64,000 nt of DNA from Beijerinckiaceae bacterium (GCA_947475995.1 CANJNI010000008.1:1-64000), one strand, 5' to 3'; counted from the first letter of the stretch, positions 1 through 8,136 are shown. Numbers and translations: made by a program. The notes: generated by a model not told the origin, from the sequence alone.

Positions 1-149
1 ACGCCGCGAGGGCCGACGTGTTCGATTACATCGAGAGGTTCTACAACACCGTGCGCCGGCACTCGACGATCGGATATCTCAGCCCCGTTGAGTTCGAACG
101 GAAGGTGGGATTAGCTTAACTGACTGTCCACGAAACCGGCAGCAGGCCA
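1..149 (+). mobile_element. Right end of an IS3-family insertion sequence (truncated by window edge)
   Basis: The window opens inside the last part of an IS3-type transposase reading frame. About five bases after its stop codon lies a stretch at 125-149 (starts tgtccacgaaa, ends cagcaggcca) that has the character of an IS3-family terminal inverted repeat, which conventionally ends in CA. The left end and most of the element lie outside the window, so whether it is intact cannot be judged. Confidence 0.6.
3..119 (+). CDS. IS3-family transposase, C-terminal fragment
   Basis: The open frame from base 3 to the stop at 117-119 encodes 38 residues that include FDYIERFYNTVRRHSTIGYL, the end of the integrase core (DDE transposase, OrfB) of IS3-group elements. 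The conserved FY(N)..RRHS..GY..P..FE signature at the C-terminus is the basis of the call. The start lies upstream of the window. It acts as a DNA-joining enzyme for its own element and has no link to the genes that follow. Confidence 0.75.
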   Translation, partial: AARADVFDYIERFYNTVRRHSTIGYLSPVEFERKVGLA

Positions 150-289
150 CACAGAACATCTGCAAGCTCAGAAGCTTGGTCGCGATCTCTGGTACGAACA
201 TTATGAGGTGCGCGTTGCGAAGGTGGAGCGGGCGTACTCCGGGCGATGATCGCGGAATCCGGGGAATTTGTCGAAGCCGGTGCATGAAA

Positions 290-334
290 CCTCGTGCTTC
301 GAGACGCGAGCTTTGCTCGCTCCTCAGCATGAGG
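290..334 (+). repeat. Intergenic palindromic repeat, copy 1
   Basis: A 45-bp element beginning cctcgtgcttcgagacgcga and ending gctcctcagcatgagg. The outer arms pair with one mismatch and extend outwards as gaaacctc/gaggtttc, and an inner hairpin gcgag-cttt-gctcgc sits in the middle. It aligns base for base with the reverse complement of the element at 390-433 except for paired, structure-preserving changes. Such elements are common between genes in Bradyrhizobium-like genomes. Confidence 0.75.
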
Positions 335-389
335 TTTCAAGGCGAGGTGGCGGAATAGTTCTGCTGGACTGACGCGAATTGCCAGTAGC

Positions 390-433
390 CCTCATCCTGA
401 GGAGCGCCGCAGGCGGCGTCTCGAAGGACGAGG
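390..433 (-). repeat. Intergenic palindromic repeat, copy 2 (inverted)
   Basis: A 44-bp element beginning cctcatcctgaggagcgccg and ending tcgaaggacgagg. Outer arms CCTCATCCT/AGGACGAGG and inner arms gcgccgc/gcggcg give the same nested hairpin as the copy at 290-334, read in the opposite direction. The two differ mainly in the stems, where changes on one side are matched on the other. Confidence 0.75.
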
Positions 434-527
434 GCGGTCCATGCAAACCGCGACAGATTTTGCATGATCGACTGTGCCGATATGCGATAGTCGATGCTTA
501 CAAAAACCGCTTGTCGTCAGGACCTGA

Positions 528-1085
528 ATGCCCCTCTGCTTCGCCTATGGCTCCAACATGGATCGCGCCGCGATGGCCGCGCGGTGTCCGAATTCGAAGC
601 CGCTGGGCGTGGGGCGTCTGCCGCGTCATCGCTTCGTGATCATGCCCGAAGGCTATGCGGATGTGGCGCGCGATCCGCGCGGCGTCGTCTATGGCGTGTT
701 GTGGGAGATTGCGCTGGCCGACATGCGGGCGCTGGACGCCTACGAGAACATCAGCAGCGGGCTTTATCGCAAGGTGATGCAGCCGATCCTGCGGGAAGGC
801 GCGGGCGGGGCGCGGGCGCTGGTTTACATGGGACGCGGGCTGGGCGGCGGGCGGCCGAAGCCCGGATATCTGGAGGGCGTGCTGGCTGCGGCGCGCTCGT
901 GGGAGCTGCCGCCGGCCTATTTGCGCGATCTCGAAACGTCGGCGGGCCGCACAATTGCGCGCGCCCCGAGGCTGCCGTCTGTGACGGTACAACCGGGTCT
1001 TGAGTTGCCGCCCCCGATGGTCGAACCTGCGACAGGCGCCGTGAAAGTGCGGCCCCGTTTTTCAACGCCCTTCGATCGACGGTAG
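528..1085 (+). CDS. Gamma-glutamylcyclotransferase-like (AIG2/GGCT family) protein
   Basis: A 185-residue cytosolic protein. The N-terminal FAYGSNM (residues 5-11) is the substrate-loop signature of the gamma-glutamylcyclotransferase fold, and LDAYENI (69-75) carries the expected catalytic glutamate, E73. Family members release 5-oxoproline from gamma-glutamyl amines or peptides, but the substrate of this one cannot be told. Residues ~140-185 are a basic, proline-rich tail beyond the fold. It lies 4 bases upstream of the acylphosphatase gene, so the two are probably co-transcribed. Confidence 0.8.
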   Translation: MPLCFAYGSNMDRAAMAARCPNSKPLGVGRLPRHRFVIMPEGYADVARDPRGVVYGVLWEIALADMRALDAYENISSGLYRKVMQPILREGAGGARALVYMGRGLGGGRPKPGYLEGVLAAARSWELPPAYLRDLETSAGRTIARAPRLPSVTVQPGLELPPPMVEPATGAVKVRPRFSTPFDRR

Positions 1086-1089
1086 GCAC

Positions 1090-1395
1090 ATGACGCAGAA
1101 CTTTCCCCGCATCGTCCACGTGTTCGTGCGCGGCCGCGTCCAGAAGGTCGGCTACCGGGCCTGGACGGAGGGGCAGGCGGATGCGCGCGGCCTTGTGGGC
1201 TGGGTGCGCAATCGGTTGGACGGCGCCGTGGAGGCGGTCTTCGCAGGCAGCAATGAGCAGGTCGCCGGGATGACGCAGGCCTGCTGGCGCGGACCGTCCA
1301 GCGCGGAAGTCAGCGCCGTCGAGGTTCAGGACGCCGATGCGAGTTCGCTGGGGCCTGCGTCCAGTGCGGGGTTTGTCGTCCTCCCCACCGCCTGA
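1090..1395 (+). CDS. Acylphosphatase
   Basis: A 101-residue protein that hydrolyses acyl phosphates such as carbamoyl or acetyl phosphate. The signature GRVQKVGYR carries the phosphate-binding arginine (R23), and WVRNRLDG carries the catalytic asparagine (N41). Length fits the ~90-100 residue family. Its last 70 bases (1326-1395) overlap the 3' end of lipB on the other strand, so the C-terminal ~20 residues share DNA with the lipoyl gene. The start follows the glutamylcyclotransferase stop by 4 bases. Confidence 0.88.
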   Translation: MTQNFPRIVHVFVRGRVQKVGYRAWTEGQADARGLVGWVRNRLDGAVEAVFAGSNEQVAGMTQACWRGPSSAEVSAVEVQDADASSLGPASSAGFVVLPTA

Positions 1396-2126
1396 AAGGT
1401 GGGGCCGAAAACGGCCTCGAATTCCCGCCGCAAGATCGAATCGACTTCCGGCATCGAGACCGGAATGCCGAGGTCGAAAAGGCTCGTGACGCCGAAATGC
1501 GACTGGCCGATCCCGCAGGGTACGATTCCCGAGAAGTGCGACAGGTCCGGCTCCACATTCAGCGATATGCCGTGGAACGTCACCCAGCGGCGCACCCGAA
1601 TGCCGAGCGCGGCGATCTTGTCTTCGGCCATAGAACCGTCGAGGCCGGGCGGCTTGTCAGGGCGCTTCACCCAGACGCCGACGCGATCCTCGCGCCGCTC
1701 TCCGGTGATGTTGAAAGCCGCCAGCGTGCCGATCAGCCAGGCCTCCAGCGCGCACACGAAGGCCCGCACATCGGGCTTCCGGCGCTTCAGGTCGAGCATG
1801 ACGTAGGCGACCCGCTGGCCGGGGCCGTGATAGGTGAATTGCCCGCCACGGCCCGTCTCGAACACCGGAAAGCGCGGGTCCAGCAGATCGGCAGGCTTTG
1901 CGGACGTGCCGGCCGTGTAGAGCGCCGGATGTTCGACCAGCCAGACGCATTCTGGCGATCGTTCCTCGGCGATTTCGAGAACGCGGTGCTCCATGAAGGC
2001 GACGGCCTGCTGATAGCCGGTGAGACCGTCGGTCACGATCCACTCGACCGGCGGCGCGTCCTTGGCCGCGCGCATCAGATGGGCGAGCGCGCCGCGCGGG
2101 TTGATGGGGCAGGCGGATTCGGTCAC
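1326..2126 (-). CDS. lipB: Octanoyltransferase LipB
   Basis: Transfers octanoate from acyl carrier protein to lipoyl domains, the first step of lipoate synthesis. The 266-residue protein has [12 protein letters not shown] (93-104), the acyl-pocket motif; K170 in the conserved KIAALGIR stretch and C204 in GIVPCGI match the catalytic Lys/Cys pair. The N-terminal ~25 residues may be over-called, as the family usually starts nearer the VEWIVTDG segment. Its 3' end overlaps the acylphosphatase gene tail to tail by 70 bases. No lipA is in the window. Confidence 0.93.
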   Translation of the reverse strand: MTESACPINPRGALAHLMRAAKDAPPVEWIVTDGLTGYQQAVAFMEHRVLEIAEERSPECVWLVEHPALYTAGTSAKPADLLDPRFPVFETGRGGQFTYHGPGQRVAYVMLDLKRRKPDVRAFVCALEAWLIGTLAAFNITGERREDRVGVWVKRPDKPPGLDGSMAEDKIAALGIRVRRWVTFHGISLNVEPDLSHFSGIVPCGIGQSHFGVTSLFDLGIPVSMPEVDSILRREFEAVFGPTFQAVGRTTNPALDAGPSELASAS

Positions 2127-2321
2127 GACATCGTCCGGTTTGGACTCCTATCTAGCGTCGCCGGTGGAAAACCGCGAGACGGCGCGGAAAGATTTCAGCT
2201 TTCGGCCTTCGGCGGCCTCGCGGTGCTTGTCATGGGGGGCGGCATTTGTTAGACGACGCCCGCGCTTCGGTTTTGCCGATGCGCCGTGCCCGGCCGGTTC
2301 TCTGGCGTGGGGATCTTCTGT

Positions 2322-2406
2322 GCGGTCGTGGCGGAATTGGTAGACGCGCTAGCTTGAGGTGCTAGTGGAGAAATCCGTGGAGGTTCGAGTCCTCTCGACC
2401 GCACCA
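2322..2406 (+). tRNA. tRNA-Leu (anticodon GAG)
   Basis: The acceptor arms gcggtcg (2322-2328) and cgaccgc (2396-2402) pair perfectly and are followed by discriminator A and an encoded CCA. The anticodon stem ctagc/gctag encloses the 7-base loop ttgaggt, giving GAG in the wobble-to-third positions. A long variable arm and the T arm ggttcgagtcc are as expected for a class II tRNA. A strong terminator follows at once, so the gene is monocistronic. Confidence 0.95.
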
Positions 2407-2410
2407 GACG

Positions 2411-2438
2411 AAAAAGGCGGCCTGAGAGCCGCCTTTTT
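2411..2438 (+). terminator. Rho-independent terminator of tRNA-Leu
   Basis: Stem ggcggc (2416-2421) pairs with gccgcc (2428-2433) around ctgaga and is followed by five T residues, with an A-run before it. Confidence 0.9.
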
Positions 2439-2483
2439 GTTGAGTGATTTCAAAATTTTCGTGCTGAAATATATCGGCCGGGA

Positions 2484-2702
2484 TTATTTCGATTTATCGC
2501 CCAGCGAGAAAAACGGCAGGATTTGCGCGTCGAGTTCCTTCAGGCATTCGGGCGAAACGAAAACATGCGGGAATTTTTCCAGCAGAGCTTTGCGCATCAG
2601 GGGTAGTGCTTCTTCTGCAGGAACACCCTGACGGTAGAGATCCATCGCAATTTCTCGCATTGTGGCAAGAATTCTTGTCGAACTTATTGTATCTACGGCC
2701 AC
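2484..2702 (-). CDS. Small hypothetical protein (72 aa)
   Basis: No family is recognised. The frame starts with GTG preceded by ctggag at a suitable distance, which favours this start over the internal ATG at residue 15. The protein is predicted mostly helical and is neither secreted nor membrane-bound by eye. It sits in a relatively AT-rich stretch, convergent with the tRNA-Leu gene and divergent from the LuxR-type regulator. It could be a lineage-specific protein; the gene call itself is moderately secure. Confidence 0.5.
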   Translation of the reverse strand: MAVDTISSTRILATMREIAMDLYRQGVPAEEALPLMRKALLEKFPHVFVSPECLKELDAQILPFFSLGDKSK

Positions 2703-3055
2703 GCGAAAACTCCAGGCGCAGATTTCCTGTCGCTGATTTACATACCGGCAGGGAAAGGTTGTGTTCGGAAAATCGGGAAACTGTGCGTTTCGGCGATTTG
2801 TATTGAAATTATGATGACCCTTCCGGCCATGGGTGGCTATATAGATTCCTATGATAGAAATCTATAACGGAGCCTGAACCGGGCGACGTGGTAAAAAAAC
2901 CGTCACCCGATATGGTTGTTTTGGAGTAAATCGGGCTGATTCCGGGGCCGGATTTTCCTGTTTGTGCAAAAATGACGCGCAAGAGCGTCCGGCGCATCGC
3001 GATGCAGGAGATTTTATTTACCAGTTCCTTCACCGGTCGGCGGCATAGTTCTGCC
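2703..3055. other. 353-bp AT-rich intergenic region between divergent genes
   Basis: This interval is clearly richer in A and T than its surroundings and likely holds promoters for both the small gene to the left and the LuxR-type regulator to the right. It contains the inverted repeat at 2840-2866 and a weaker hairpin near 2880-2910 (gggcgac...gtcaccc around an A-run). An in-frame upstream ATG at 2972 exists for the regulator but has no ribosome-binding site. No gene is seen. Confidence 0.5.
2840..2866. promoter_or_regulatory. Inverted repeat, candidate operator upstream of LuxR-type gene
   Basis: Perfect 8-bp arms tatagatt (2840-2847) and aatctata (2859-2866) flank an 11-base spacer. It lies about 190 bases before the proposed start of the LuxR-type regulator, in an AT-rich region, so it could be a binding site for that protein or another dimeric regulator. 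The assignment is inferred from symmetry and position only. Confidence 0.4.
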
Positions 3056-3742
3056 ATGCACGAAACTGCTTCTGCTTCCGAACAGCCTTTATCGATTGTC
3101 GAGGACGGCGATGTCTTTCGCCCGGCCGCCGATATGCTGGAACTCATCCGGGCGATCGAGACGCTCGACATGGCCAATGGTGTGGTCGAGGCGCTCTTCG
3201 CCAGCCCGGTGATCCACTATTGCACCTATGAGTTCCGCGCCGGGGTGGGGGACGCCGACCGCCCGGACTGGCGTTTCAACCGGAAGACGAACCGGACACG
3301 GCCGCATGTCCCCGAGTTCACGGGAGAGTCGTTCGCGCCCGCCTTCGTGACCGAAGAGGGGCTGCTGTGGATCATCGCGCCCTTCCGGGGCAAGTTCGCA
3401 TCGAATTCCCTTTTGCGGATCGCGTTCGACCTCGAACTTTCGGGCCTCAATCCCGACCGGCATTCCTACGCGCAACGCCTGCTTTATATTACAGCCGCCC
3501 TGCACGAAAAAATTGCAGACCTTTTTAAAAAGGAAAAGGTAAGCCTGACCGCGAAGGAAAGCATGTGCCTCAATCTTGTTTTCAAGGGACACAAAATTAA
3601 GGAAATTCCCAAGATCATGAATCTGAGCGAGCCGACAATCAATTTGTATTTGAGTCGTGCGCGGATGAAGCTAAATTGCGAGAGTACGTTACAGGCGATC
3701 GTCAAGGCGGGTGACCTGGGGCTTCTGGAAAACCGCCTCTAG
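3056..3742 (+). CDS. LuxR-type transcriptional regulator
   Basis: The C-terminal ~65 residues form a LuxR/FixJ-type helix-turn-helix (starts LTAKESMCLNLVFKG, then EIPKIMNLSEPTINLYLSRA and a KL turn). The N-terminal ~150 residues resemble the size and layout of an autoinducer-binding-like domain, though no ligand residues can be named. The ATG at 3056 gives 228 residues, near the usual ~240; an upstream ATG at 2972 would add a basic leader with no ribosome site. No luxI synthase gene is nearby, so it would be an orphan regulator. The PAS-like gene follows by 38 bases. Confidence 0.8.
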   Translation: MHETASASEQPLSIVEDGDVFRPAADMLELIRAIETLDMANGVVEALFASPVIHYCTYEFRAGVGDADRPDWRFNRKTNRTRPHVPEFTGESFAPAFVTEEGLLWIIAPFRGKFASNSLLRIAFDLELSGLNPDRHSYAQRLLYITAALHEKIADLFKKEKVSLTAKESMCLNLVFKGHKIKEIPKIMNLSEPTINLYLSRARMKLNCESTLQAIVKAGDLGLLENRL

Positions 3743-3780
3743 TCCTTCATATTTCAGGCGAATTCCATCGGAAGGTTGAT

Positions 3781-4308
3781 ATGGAGCGTAAGGTCCCGGG
3801 GCGCGGCAAGCAGGAGAGAGCCGCCGCCGCGCCGCAGTCGGGGGGATTTCTCTGGGACGTCGAAAGCGGGATCGTGACCTGCGACTCGATCGCCCGGCAA
3901 CTGATCGGTTTCGAACTCGGTCCCGATTGCGATCTGTTGCGCCTCAACGACATCCTTTCCCAGATCACCGAAGCCGACAAGCCAAGGGTCGAGCGCTCGC
4001 TGTCGGACTCAATTCTCGTCGACGTTCCCTTCGTGATTCCATTCCGCGTCGGGAACGGCGGGAAAGTCGAATTGCGCGGCGAGACCTGTGCGGCCGTGGA
4101 TGCCCGCAAGCAGGTGATCGGAGTTTTCGCCGGCGCCGAGGAATGCGTAGGCATCCGGATACAGGAAACGGGGCTGGACGCGCTGATTCCGCTTCTCAAC
4201 GAAGCCCTGTCGATTTCGCGCACGGAAAACCTGAGCTTCCTGACGTGGCTCCTGCGCATGGCCCTGATCGAGGCCGGCAAGGTGCCGGGACTCAAGTCGG
4301 GCCATTGA
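3781..4308 (+). CDS. PAS-like domain protein
   Basis: A 175-residue soluble protein without an effector domain. Residues ~22-120 read as a PAS-type fold: FLWDVESGIVTCD at the start, then a helix with ADKPRVERSL, the core FVIPFRV, and strands ending in the VIGVFAG segment. The final ~55 residues are helical. Located 38 bases after the LuxR-type regulator on the same strand, it may sense a signal for it or bind it. This role is inferred from position; the PAS call rests on pattern only. Confidence 0.6.
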   Translation: MERKVPGRGKQERAAAAPQSGGFLWDVESGIVTCDSIARQLIGFELGPDCDLLRLNDILSQITEADKPRVERSLSDSILVDVPFVIPFRVGNGGKVELRGETCAAVDARKQVIGVFAGAEECVGIRIQETGLDALIPLLNEALSISRTENLSFLTWLLRMALIEAGKVPGLKSGH

Positions 4309-4364
4309 TCGGCTGCGGAACGGACGTTAACGCTCCGTTACCCTGAACAGTATATTTTGCCGCA

Positions 4365-5144
4365 ATGCACGCTCGAAGCTCCCTCTGGCCGCTGGCGCGG
4401 TCCTTCGTCCTCGTCGCGGCTGCGGCGCTTGGCCTTGCGGCCTGCGGCACCGGCATTTCCAATCTGGAACGGCCCCGCCAGGACAATCACCATTTCACCG
4501 GGCCGCATCCGGAAGACTTCCAGATTCACGGCATCGACGTTTCCAAATATCAGGGCGATATCGACTGGGATGCGGTGCGCCGCTCAGGCGTGCAGTTCGC
4601 CTGGATCAAGGCCACCGAAGGCGGCGATCACATCGACAGCAAGTTCCGGCAGAACTGGGAAAACGCCAGGGCTGCTGGCGTGCCGCGCGGCGCCTATCAT
4701 TTCGTGTTCTGGTGTCGGCCGCCGCATGAAGAGATCGGCTGGTTCAAGCAGAACGTGCCGGTTGATCCTGACGCCCTGCCTCCGGTGCTCGACGTGGAAG
4801 CGACGCCGACGTCAAAGACCTGCAAGCGCAAGCTCTATCGCGAAGAGGTCGTGCGCGAGATGCGCGAGATGTTGCAGGACATGGAGCGCCACTACGGCAA
4901 GCGTCCCGTGATCTATTCGACAGTGGATTTCTATCAGTCGATCCTGCATCCCTCGGAACTCGACGACTATCCGATCTGGGTGCGCTCGACGAAATATCCG
5001 CCGCATGTTCCGTATGCGCAGCGCAAGTGGACCTTCTGGCAGTACCAGTCGGATGGAACCGTGCCGGGCATTCGCGGCAAGGTGGACCGCAACGCTTTCT
5101 ACGGCAACGCTGCGCAATGGCAGCAGTTTCTGCGAGGAAGGTAG
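4365..5144 (+). CDS. GH25-family muramidase lipoprotein
   Basis: A 259-residue envelope protein likely to cleave the peptidoglycan glycan backbone (N-acetylmuramidase). The N-terminus is a lipoprotein signal with lipobox LAAC and lipidated C27. The GH25 domain starts at HGIDVSKYQG, with D58 as the first conserved acidic residue; IKATEGG and LDVEAT (D143, E145 catalytic region) follow, and WQYQSDG closes the barrel. Length fits single-domain members. It stands alone between the PAS-like gene and the MetE-like gene. Confidence 0.88.
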   Translation: MHARSSLWPLARSFVLVAAAALGLAACGTGISNLERPRQDNHHFTGPHPEDFQIHGIDVSKYQGDIDWDAVRRSGVQFAWIKATEGGDHIDSKFRQNWENARAAGVPRGAYHFVFWCRPPHEEIGWFKQNVPVDPDALPPVLDVEATPTSKTCKRKLYREEVVREMREMLQDMERHYGKRPVIYSTVDFYQSILHPSELDDYPIWVRSTKYPPHVPYAQRKWTFWQYQSDGTVPGIRGKVDRNAFYGNAAQWQQFLRGR

Positions 5145-5196
5145 CGTTCGTTTTCCGGTTGGTTCATAACGCCTCCAAAATCGGAGGAACCGCCTG

Positions 5197-6306
5197 ATGA
5201 ACAACCGCCCCTTTCGCGCAGAACATATCGGCTCGCTGCTGCGGCCTGCATCGCTGAAAGCAGCGCGTGCGGAATTTGAAGCGGGCGCGCGCGACGCCGC
5301 GGGACTTCGTGCGGCGGAAGATTCCGCGATCCGCCATGTGGTGAAGCTGCAGGAAGACGCTGGCTTGCAGGTCGTCACCGACGGCGAATTGCGCCGCAAC
5401 ACCTATTCGGACTCCTTCACGGTCGGCGGATTGAACGGCGTCGAGATCATCATGACCGAGCCGGAGGGCTGGTCGAAGTCGCAGTCGCATGGCCACCGGA
5501 CCGCGCGCCGCATTCCGGCCGTCACCGGCAAGGTGTCGTGGAAAGGTCCGCAGAATGCGGAGAACTTCCGCTTTCTGGCCTCCGTCACCAGCCGCACCGG
5601 CAAGGTGACGCTGCCGGGACCCGCCTACATTCATTATCGCGCGGGCCGCGAACACATCAGCAGCACTGCCTATCCGACGCTCGACAATTTCTGGAGCGAT
5701 CTGGTCGACGCCTATCACAAGGAGATCGCATCGCTTCACGCGGCCGGTTGCCGCTATGTGCAGATCGACGAGACCTCGCTGGTAAAACTTGGCGATGATC
5801 GCGCGCGCAGCCTTCTCAAGGAACGCGGCGACGACTGGCGCGATCTGCTGCCGCTCTATGTGGATGTTGTGAACCGCGTGCTGGCGGGCGTTCCGGCCGA
5901 TATGCGCGTCGGTCTTCACATCTGCCGCAGTCAGGACCCGAGCTGGCAGGCCAATGTCGGATATGATCCGATCGCCGAGACTGTGTTCGGGACCATGAAG
6001 GTGCCGTTCTTCTTCCTCGAATATGACGACGAACGCTCCGGCACGTTCGAGCCGCTGAAATTCGTCCCCCGGGACAAGTGCGTGGTGCTTGGTCTCGTCG
6101 CCCCGAAGGTTCCGGCCATCGAGACCGCCGACTATCTCAAACGGCGGATCGAGGAAGCTTCGAAATATGTCGACATCGACCGGCTGGCGCTTTCGCCCCA
6201 ATGCGGCTTCGCCACCAATGCCGATGTGGGCGGCGTAATGACCGAAGAAATCGAGGCCGCCAAACTGAAGCTGGTCGTCGATGTTTCCCGCCAGGTCTGG
6301 GGCTAA
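5197..6306 (+). CDS. Cobalamin-independent methionine synthase family protein (C-terminal-domain type)
   Basis: At 369 residues this is about half of full MetE and corresponds to its catalytic C-terminal barrel. The zinc ligands are visible: H241 and C243 in LHICRSQD, a glutamate in FFLEYDD, and C336 in LSPQCGFAT. IDET at ~190 matches the substrate region. Members of this group move a methyl group to a thiol, often homocysteine, but the methyl donor of the short forms is uncertain. The gene is preceded by ggaggaaccgcctg, supporting the ATG at 5197. It appears monocistronic. Confidence 0.85.
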   Translation: MNNRPFRAEHIGSLLRPASLKAARAEFEAGARDAAGLRAAEDSAIRHVVKLQEDAGLQVVTDGELRRNTYSDSFTVGGLNGVEIIMTEPEGWSKSQSHGHRTARRIPAVTGKVSWKGPQNAENFRFLASVTSRTGKVTLPGPAYIHYRAGREHISSTAYPTLDNFWSDLVDAYHKEIASLHAAGCRYVQIDETSLVKLGDDRARSLLKERGDDWRDLLPLYVDVVNRVLAGVPADMRVGLHICRSQDPSWQANVGYDPIAETVFGTMKVPFFFLEYDDERSGTFEPLKFVPRDKCVVLGLVAPKVPAIETADYLKRRIEEASKYVDIDRLALSPQCGFATNADVGGVMTEEIEAAKLKLVVDVSRQVWG

Positions 6307-6429
6307 AGCCGGCACAATGTTGATCGGCCACGTTAATTCGTCGTCGATCGCATCATCTTTATGGGTCAGGGCAACCGCCGGTTAACCGCTGCGTAACCCC
6401 GTTCCACTACGGTCAATGAATGTGCTGTT

Positions 6430-6472
6430 CCGGACACGCTCAGACGAAGACGGCGTCTGATCTCCTGTCCGG
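6430..6472 (+). promoter_or_regulatory. Nested stem-loop in the leader of the carboxypeptidase gene
   Basis: Outer arms ccggaca (6430-6436) and tgtccgg (6466-6472) enclose an inner hairpin cagacg (6441-6446)/cgtctg (6454-6459). Both stems are perfect. The structure ends ~30 bases before the ATG at 6502, so it would lie in the 5' leader of that mRNA. No known riboswitch class is recognised. Confidence 0.45.
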
Positions 6473-6501
6473 TCCGGCCTTCGGGGACTGGAGTGGGTTG
6501 A

Positions 6502-8136
6502 ATGCGTTGCGTTACGTTCGGTCGAAAGACAGTCGTCGCCCTGTTCGCGGGTCTTGGTATTGCGCTCAGTCTGACGGCTCTTGTCGAACCGGCTGAGGCG
6601 CGCTCGCGCAAGCGTACATCGATCCGGACGAATTCGGTCTATTCGCCTCCGTTTGCGGCGCTGGTGGTGGACGTGAATACCGGGAAGACCCTTTACGCCC
6701 GCAACGAGAACGATCTGCGTCATCCGGCCTCCGTCACGAAGGTGATGACGCTTTACATGCTGTTCGAGCAACTCGAACGCGGCAAGATTTCGCTCGATTC
6801 TGAAATCGAGATGACCGCTCACGCGGCCTCCATGGCGCCCTCCAAGCTCGGTCTTCGTCCCGGCCAGACCATCAGCGTCGAAAACGCCATCAAGGCGCTG
6901 GTGACGAAATCCGCCAACGATGTCGCGGCCGCTGTGGCCGATCACATCGGCGGTTCGGAAGAACGCTTTGCGGACATGATGACCGCGAAGGCCAAAGCCC
7001 TCGGCATGTCGCGCACGAACTATGTCAATGCGTCGGGCCTGCCTGATCCCGATCAGGTGACCACAGCGCGCGATCTGGTGACGCTGGGCCGCGCCATCCA
7101 GGATCGTTTCCCGCGCTACTTCGCCTATTTCTCGACGCACAATTTCCGCTACGGCCGCGCCAACATGCGCAACCACAACAATCTGCTGGGCCGCGTAGAA
7201 GGCATGGACGGAATCAAGACCGGCTATACGCGCGCATCGGGCTTCAATCTTCTGTCGTCGGTGAAGCGCGACAATCGCCGCATCATGGCGGTGGTGCTGG
7301 GCGGACGTTCTGCGGGCGTGCGCGACAACATCATGGCCAACCTCATCGAGGAACATATCGACAAGGCCTCCGCCTCGCGCAGCGCGCCGCTCGTGGCCGA
7401 GCGCGAGCCCGAGGAAAAGCGCCGTCCGATGGCGACTGCGCGCTGGGAAGCGCCTGTCCCCAAGGCTGATGTGAAAGTCGAGGCGAAGCCGCAGCCGATC
7501 GCCGATCTGCGTCCCGAAGCCAGAATTGAAAGCGCCGCTGCGACGAGCAAGCCGATGCAACTGGGCATCATGAGCGCCTATGCGCCGGTGCAGGAAAAGG
7601 TGCGTCCCGCCGTCGTGTCGAGCGCAAAACTCGATGACAGTGCGAAGAACGCCTCGATCCCCCCCAAGGCCATTGACGGATCGACGCCGGGCCGCGCCGC
7701 TTCGACAACCAGCGTAACCGCTTCGCCCACCACAACGCCGAACATGCGTTGGACGCCGGGCCCTGCGGCGAAAGCCAAGCAGCCTGTCGCAAGGCCCGAA
7801 CTTGCCGTCCCGGCGAAACCCTCGCCGGTCACCAAGGTCGCCAAGGTCGAGCCGCCGAAGGAGCCCACCAAGGCTGAAGCCGCCAGCAAGGCGCATGGTG
7901 TGATGATCCAGATCGGCGCCACCGACGACGCCGGCAAGGCGAACGAACTGCTGGCGAAGGCGAAGTCATCCAGCAAGGGCGCGCTGGCCTCAGCTCACCC
8001 CTTCACCGAGAAGGTGCAGAAGGGACGCGAGACGCTGTACCGCGCCCGCTTTGCGGGGCTTGAGGAAAATCAGGCCGAAGCCGCCTGCAAGAACCTCAAG
8101 CGCTCGGGCTTTGCCTGCTTCACCACCAAGAACTGA
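6502..8136 (+). CDS. D-alanyl-D-alanine carboxypeptidase with C-terminal SPOR domain
   Basis: A 544-residue periplasmic penicillin-binding protein of the PBP5/DacF class, which trims the terminal D-Ala of peptidoglycan pentapeptides. After a signal peptide (~1-34) come the three active-site motifs: SVTK (S77, K80), SAN (137-139) and KTG (239-241). A long Ala/Pro/Lys-rich linker (~290-460) leads to a SPOR domain (~468-544), which binds denuded glycan strands at division sites. The SPOR fusion suggests septal action. The start follows gactggagtgggttg at a good distance. Confidence 0.92.
   Translation: MRCVTFGRKTVVALFAGLGIALSLTALVEPAEARSRKRTSIRTNSVYSPPFAALVVDVNTGKTLYARNENDLRHPASVTKVMTLYMLFEQLERGKISLDSEIEMTAHAASMAPSKLGLRPGQTISVENAIKALVTKSANDVAAAVADHIGGSEERFADMMTAKAKALGMSRTNYVNASGLPDPDQVTTARDLVTLGRAIQDRFPRYFAYFSTHNFRYGRANMRNHNNLLGRVEGMDGIKTGYTRASGFNLLSSVKRDNRRIMAVVLGGRSAGVRDNIMANLIEEHIDKASASRSAPLVAEREPEEKRRPMATARWEAPVPKADVKVEAKPQPIADLRPEARIESAAATSKPMQLGIMSAYAPVQEKVRPAVVSSAKLDDSAKNASIPPKAIDGSTPGRAASTTSVTASPTTTPNMRWTPGPAAKAKQPVARPELAVPAKPSPVTKVAKVEPPKEPTKAEAASKAHGVMIQIGATDDAGKANELLAKAKSSSKGALASAHPFTEKVQKGRETLYRARFAGLEENQAEAACKNLKRSGFACFTTKN

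Larger units (their letters stand above)
120..527. other. 408-bp gene-free interval holding IS end and palindromic repeats
   Basis: No convincing gene is seen here. It holds the putative IS terminal repeat (125-149), then two copies of one palindromic repeat family in opposite orientation (290-334 and 390-433). The short open frames on both strands have no recognisable domain and run through the repeats. The last ~50 bases before 528 probably hold the promoter of the next gene, but no clear hexamers stand out. Confidence 0.6.

Noticed and set aside
2972..3055. Longer N-terminus for the LuxR-type regulator from ATG 2972
   Set aside because: No ribosome-binding site, and the added residues are basic and unlike the family; ATG 3056 gives a normal length.
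5145..5196. Possible SAM or other methionine riboswitch before the MetE-like gene
   Set aside because: Only ~50 bases, holding just a ribosome-binding site and a short inverted stretch.
6382..7896. 504-codon minus-strand frame opposite the carboxypeptidase gene
   Set aside because: Arg/His-rich shadow; the sense frame carries all three PBP motifs.
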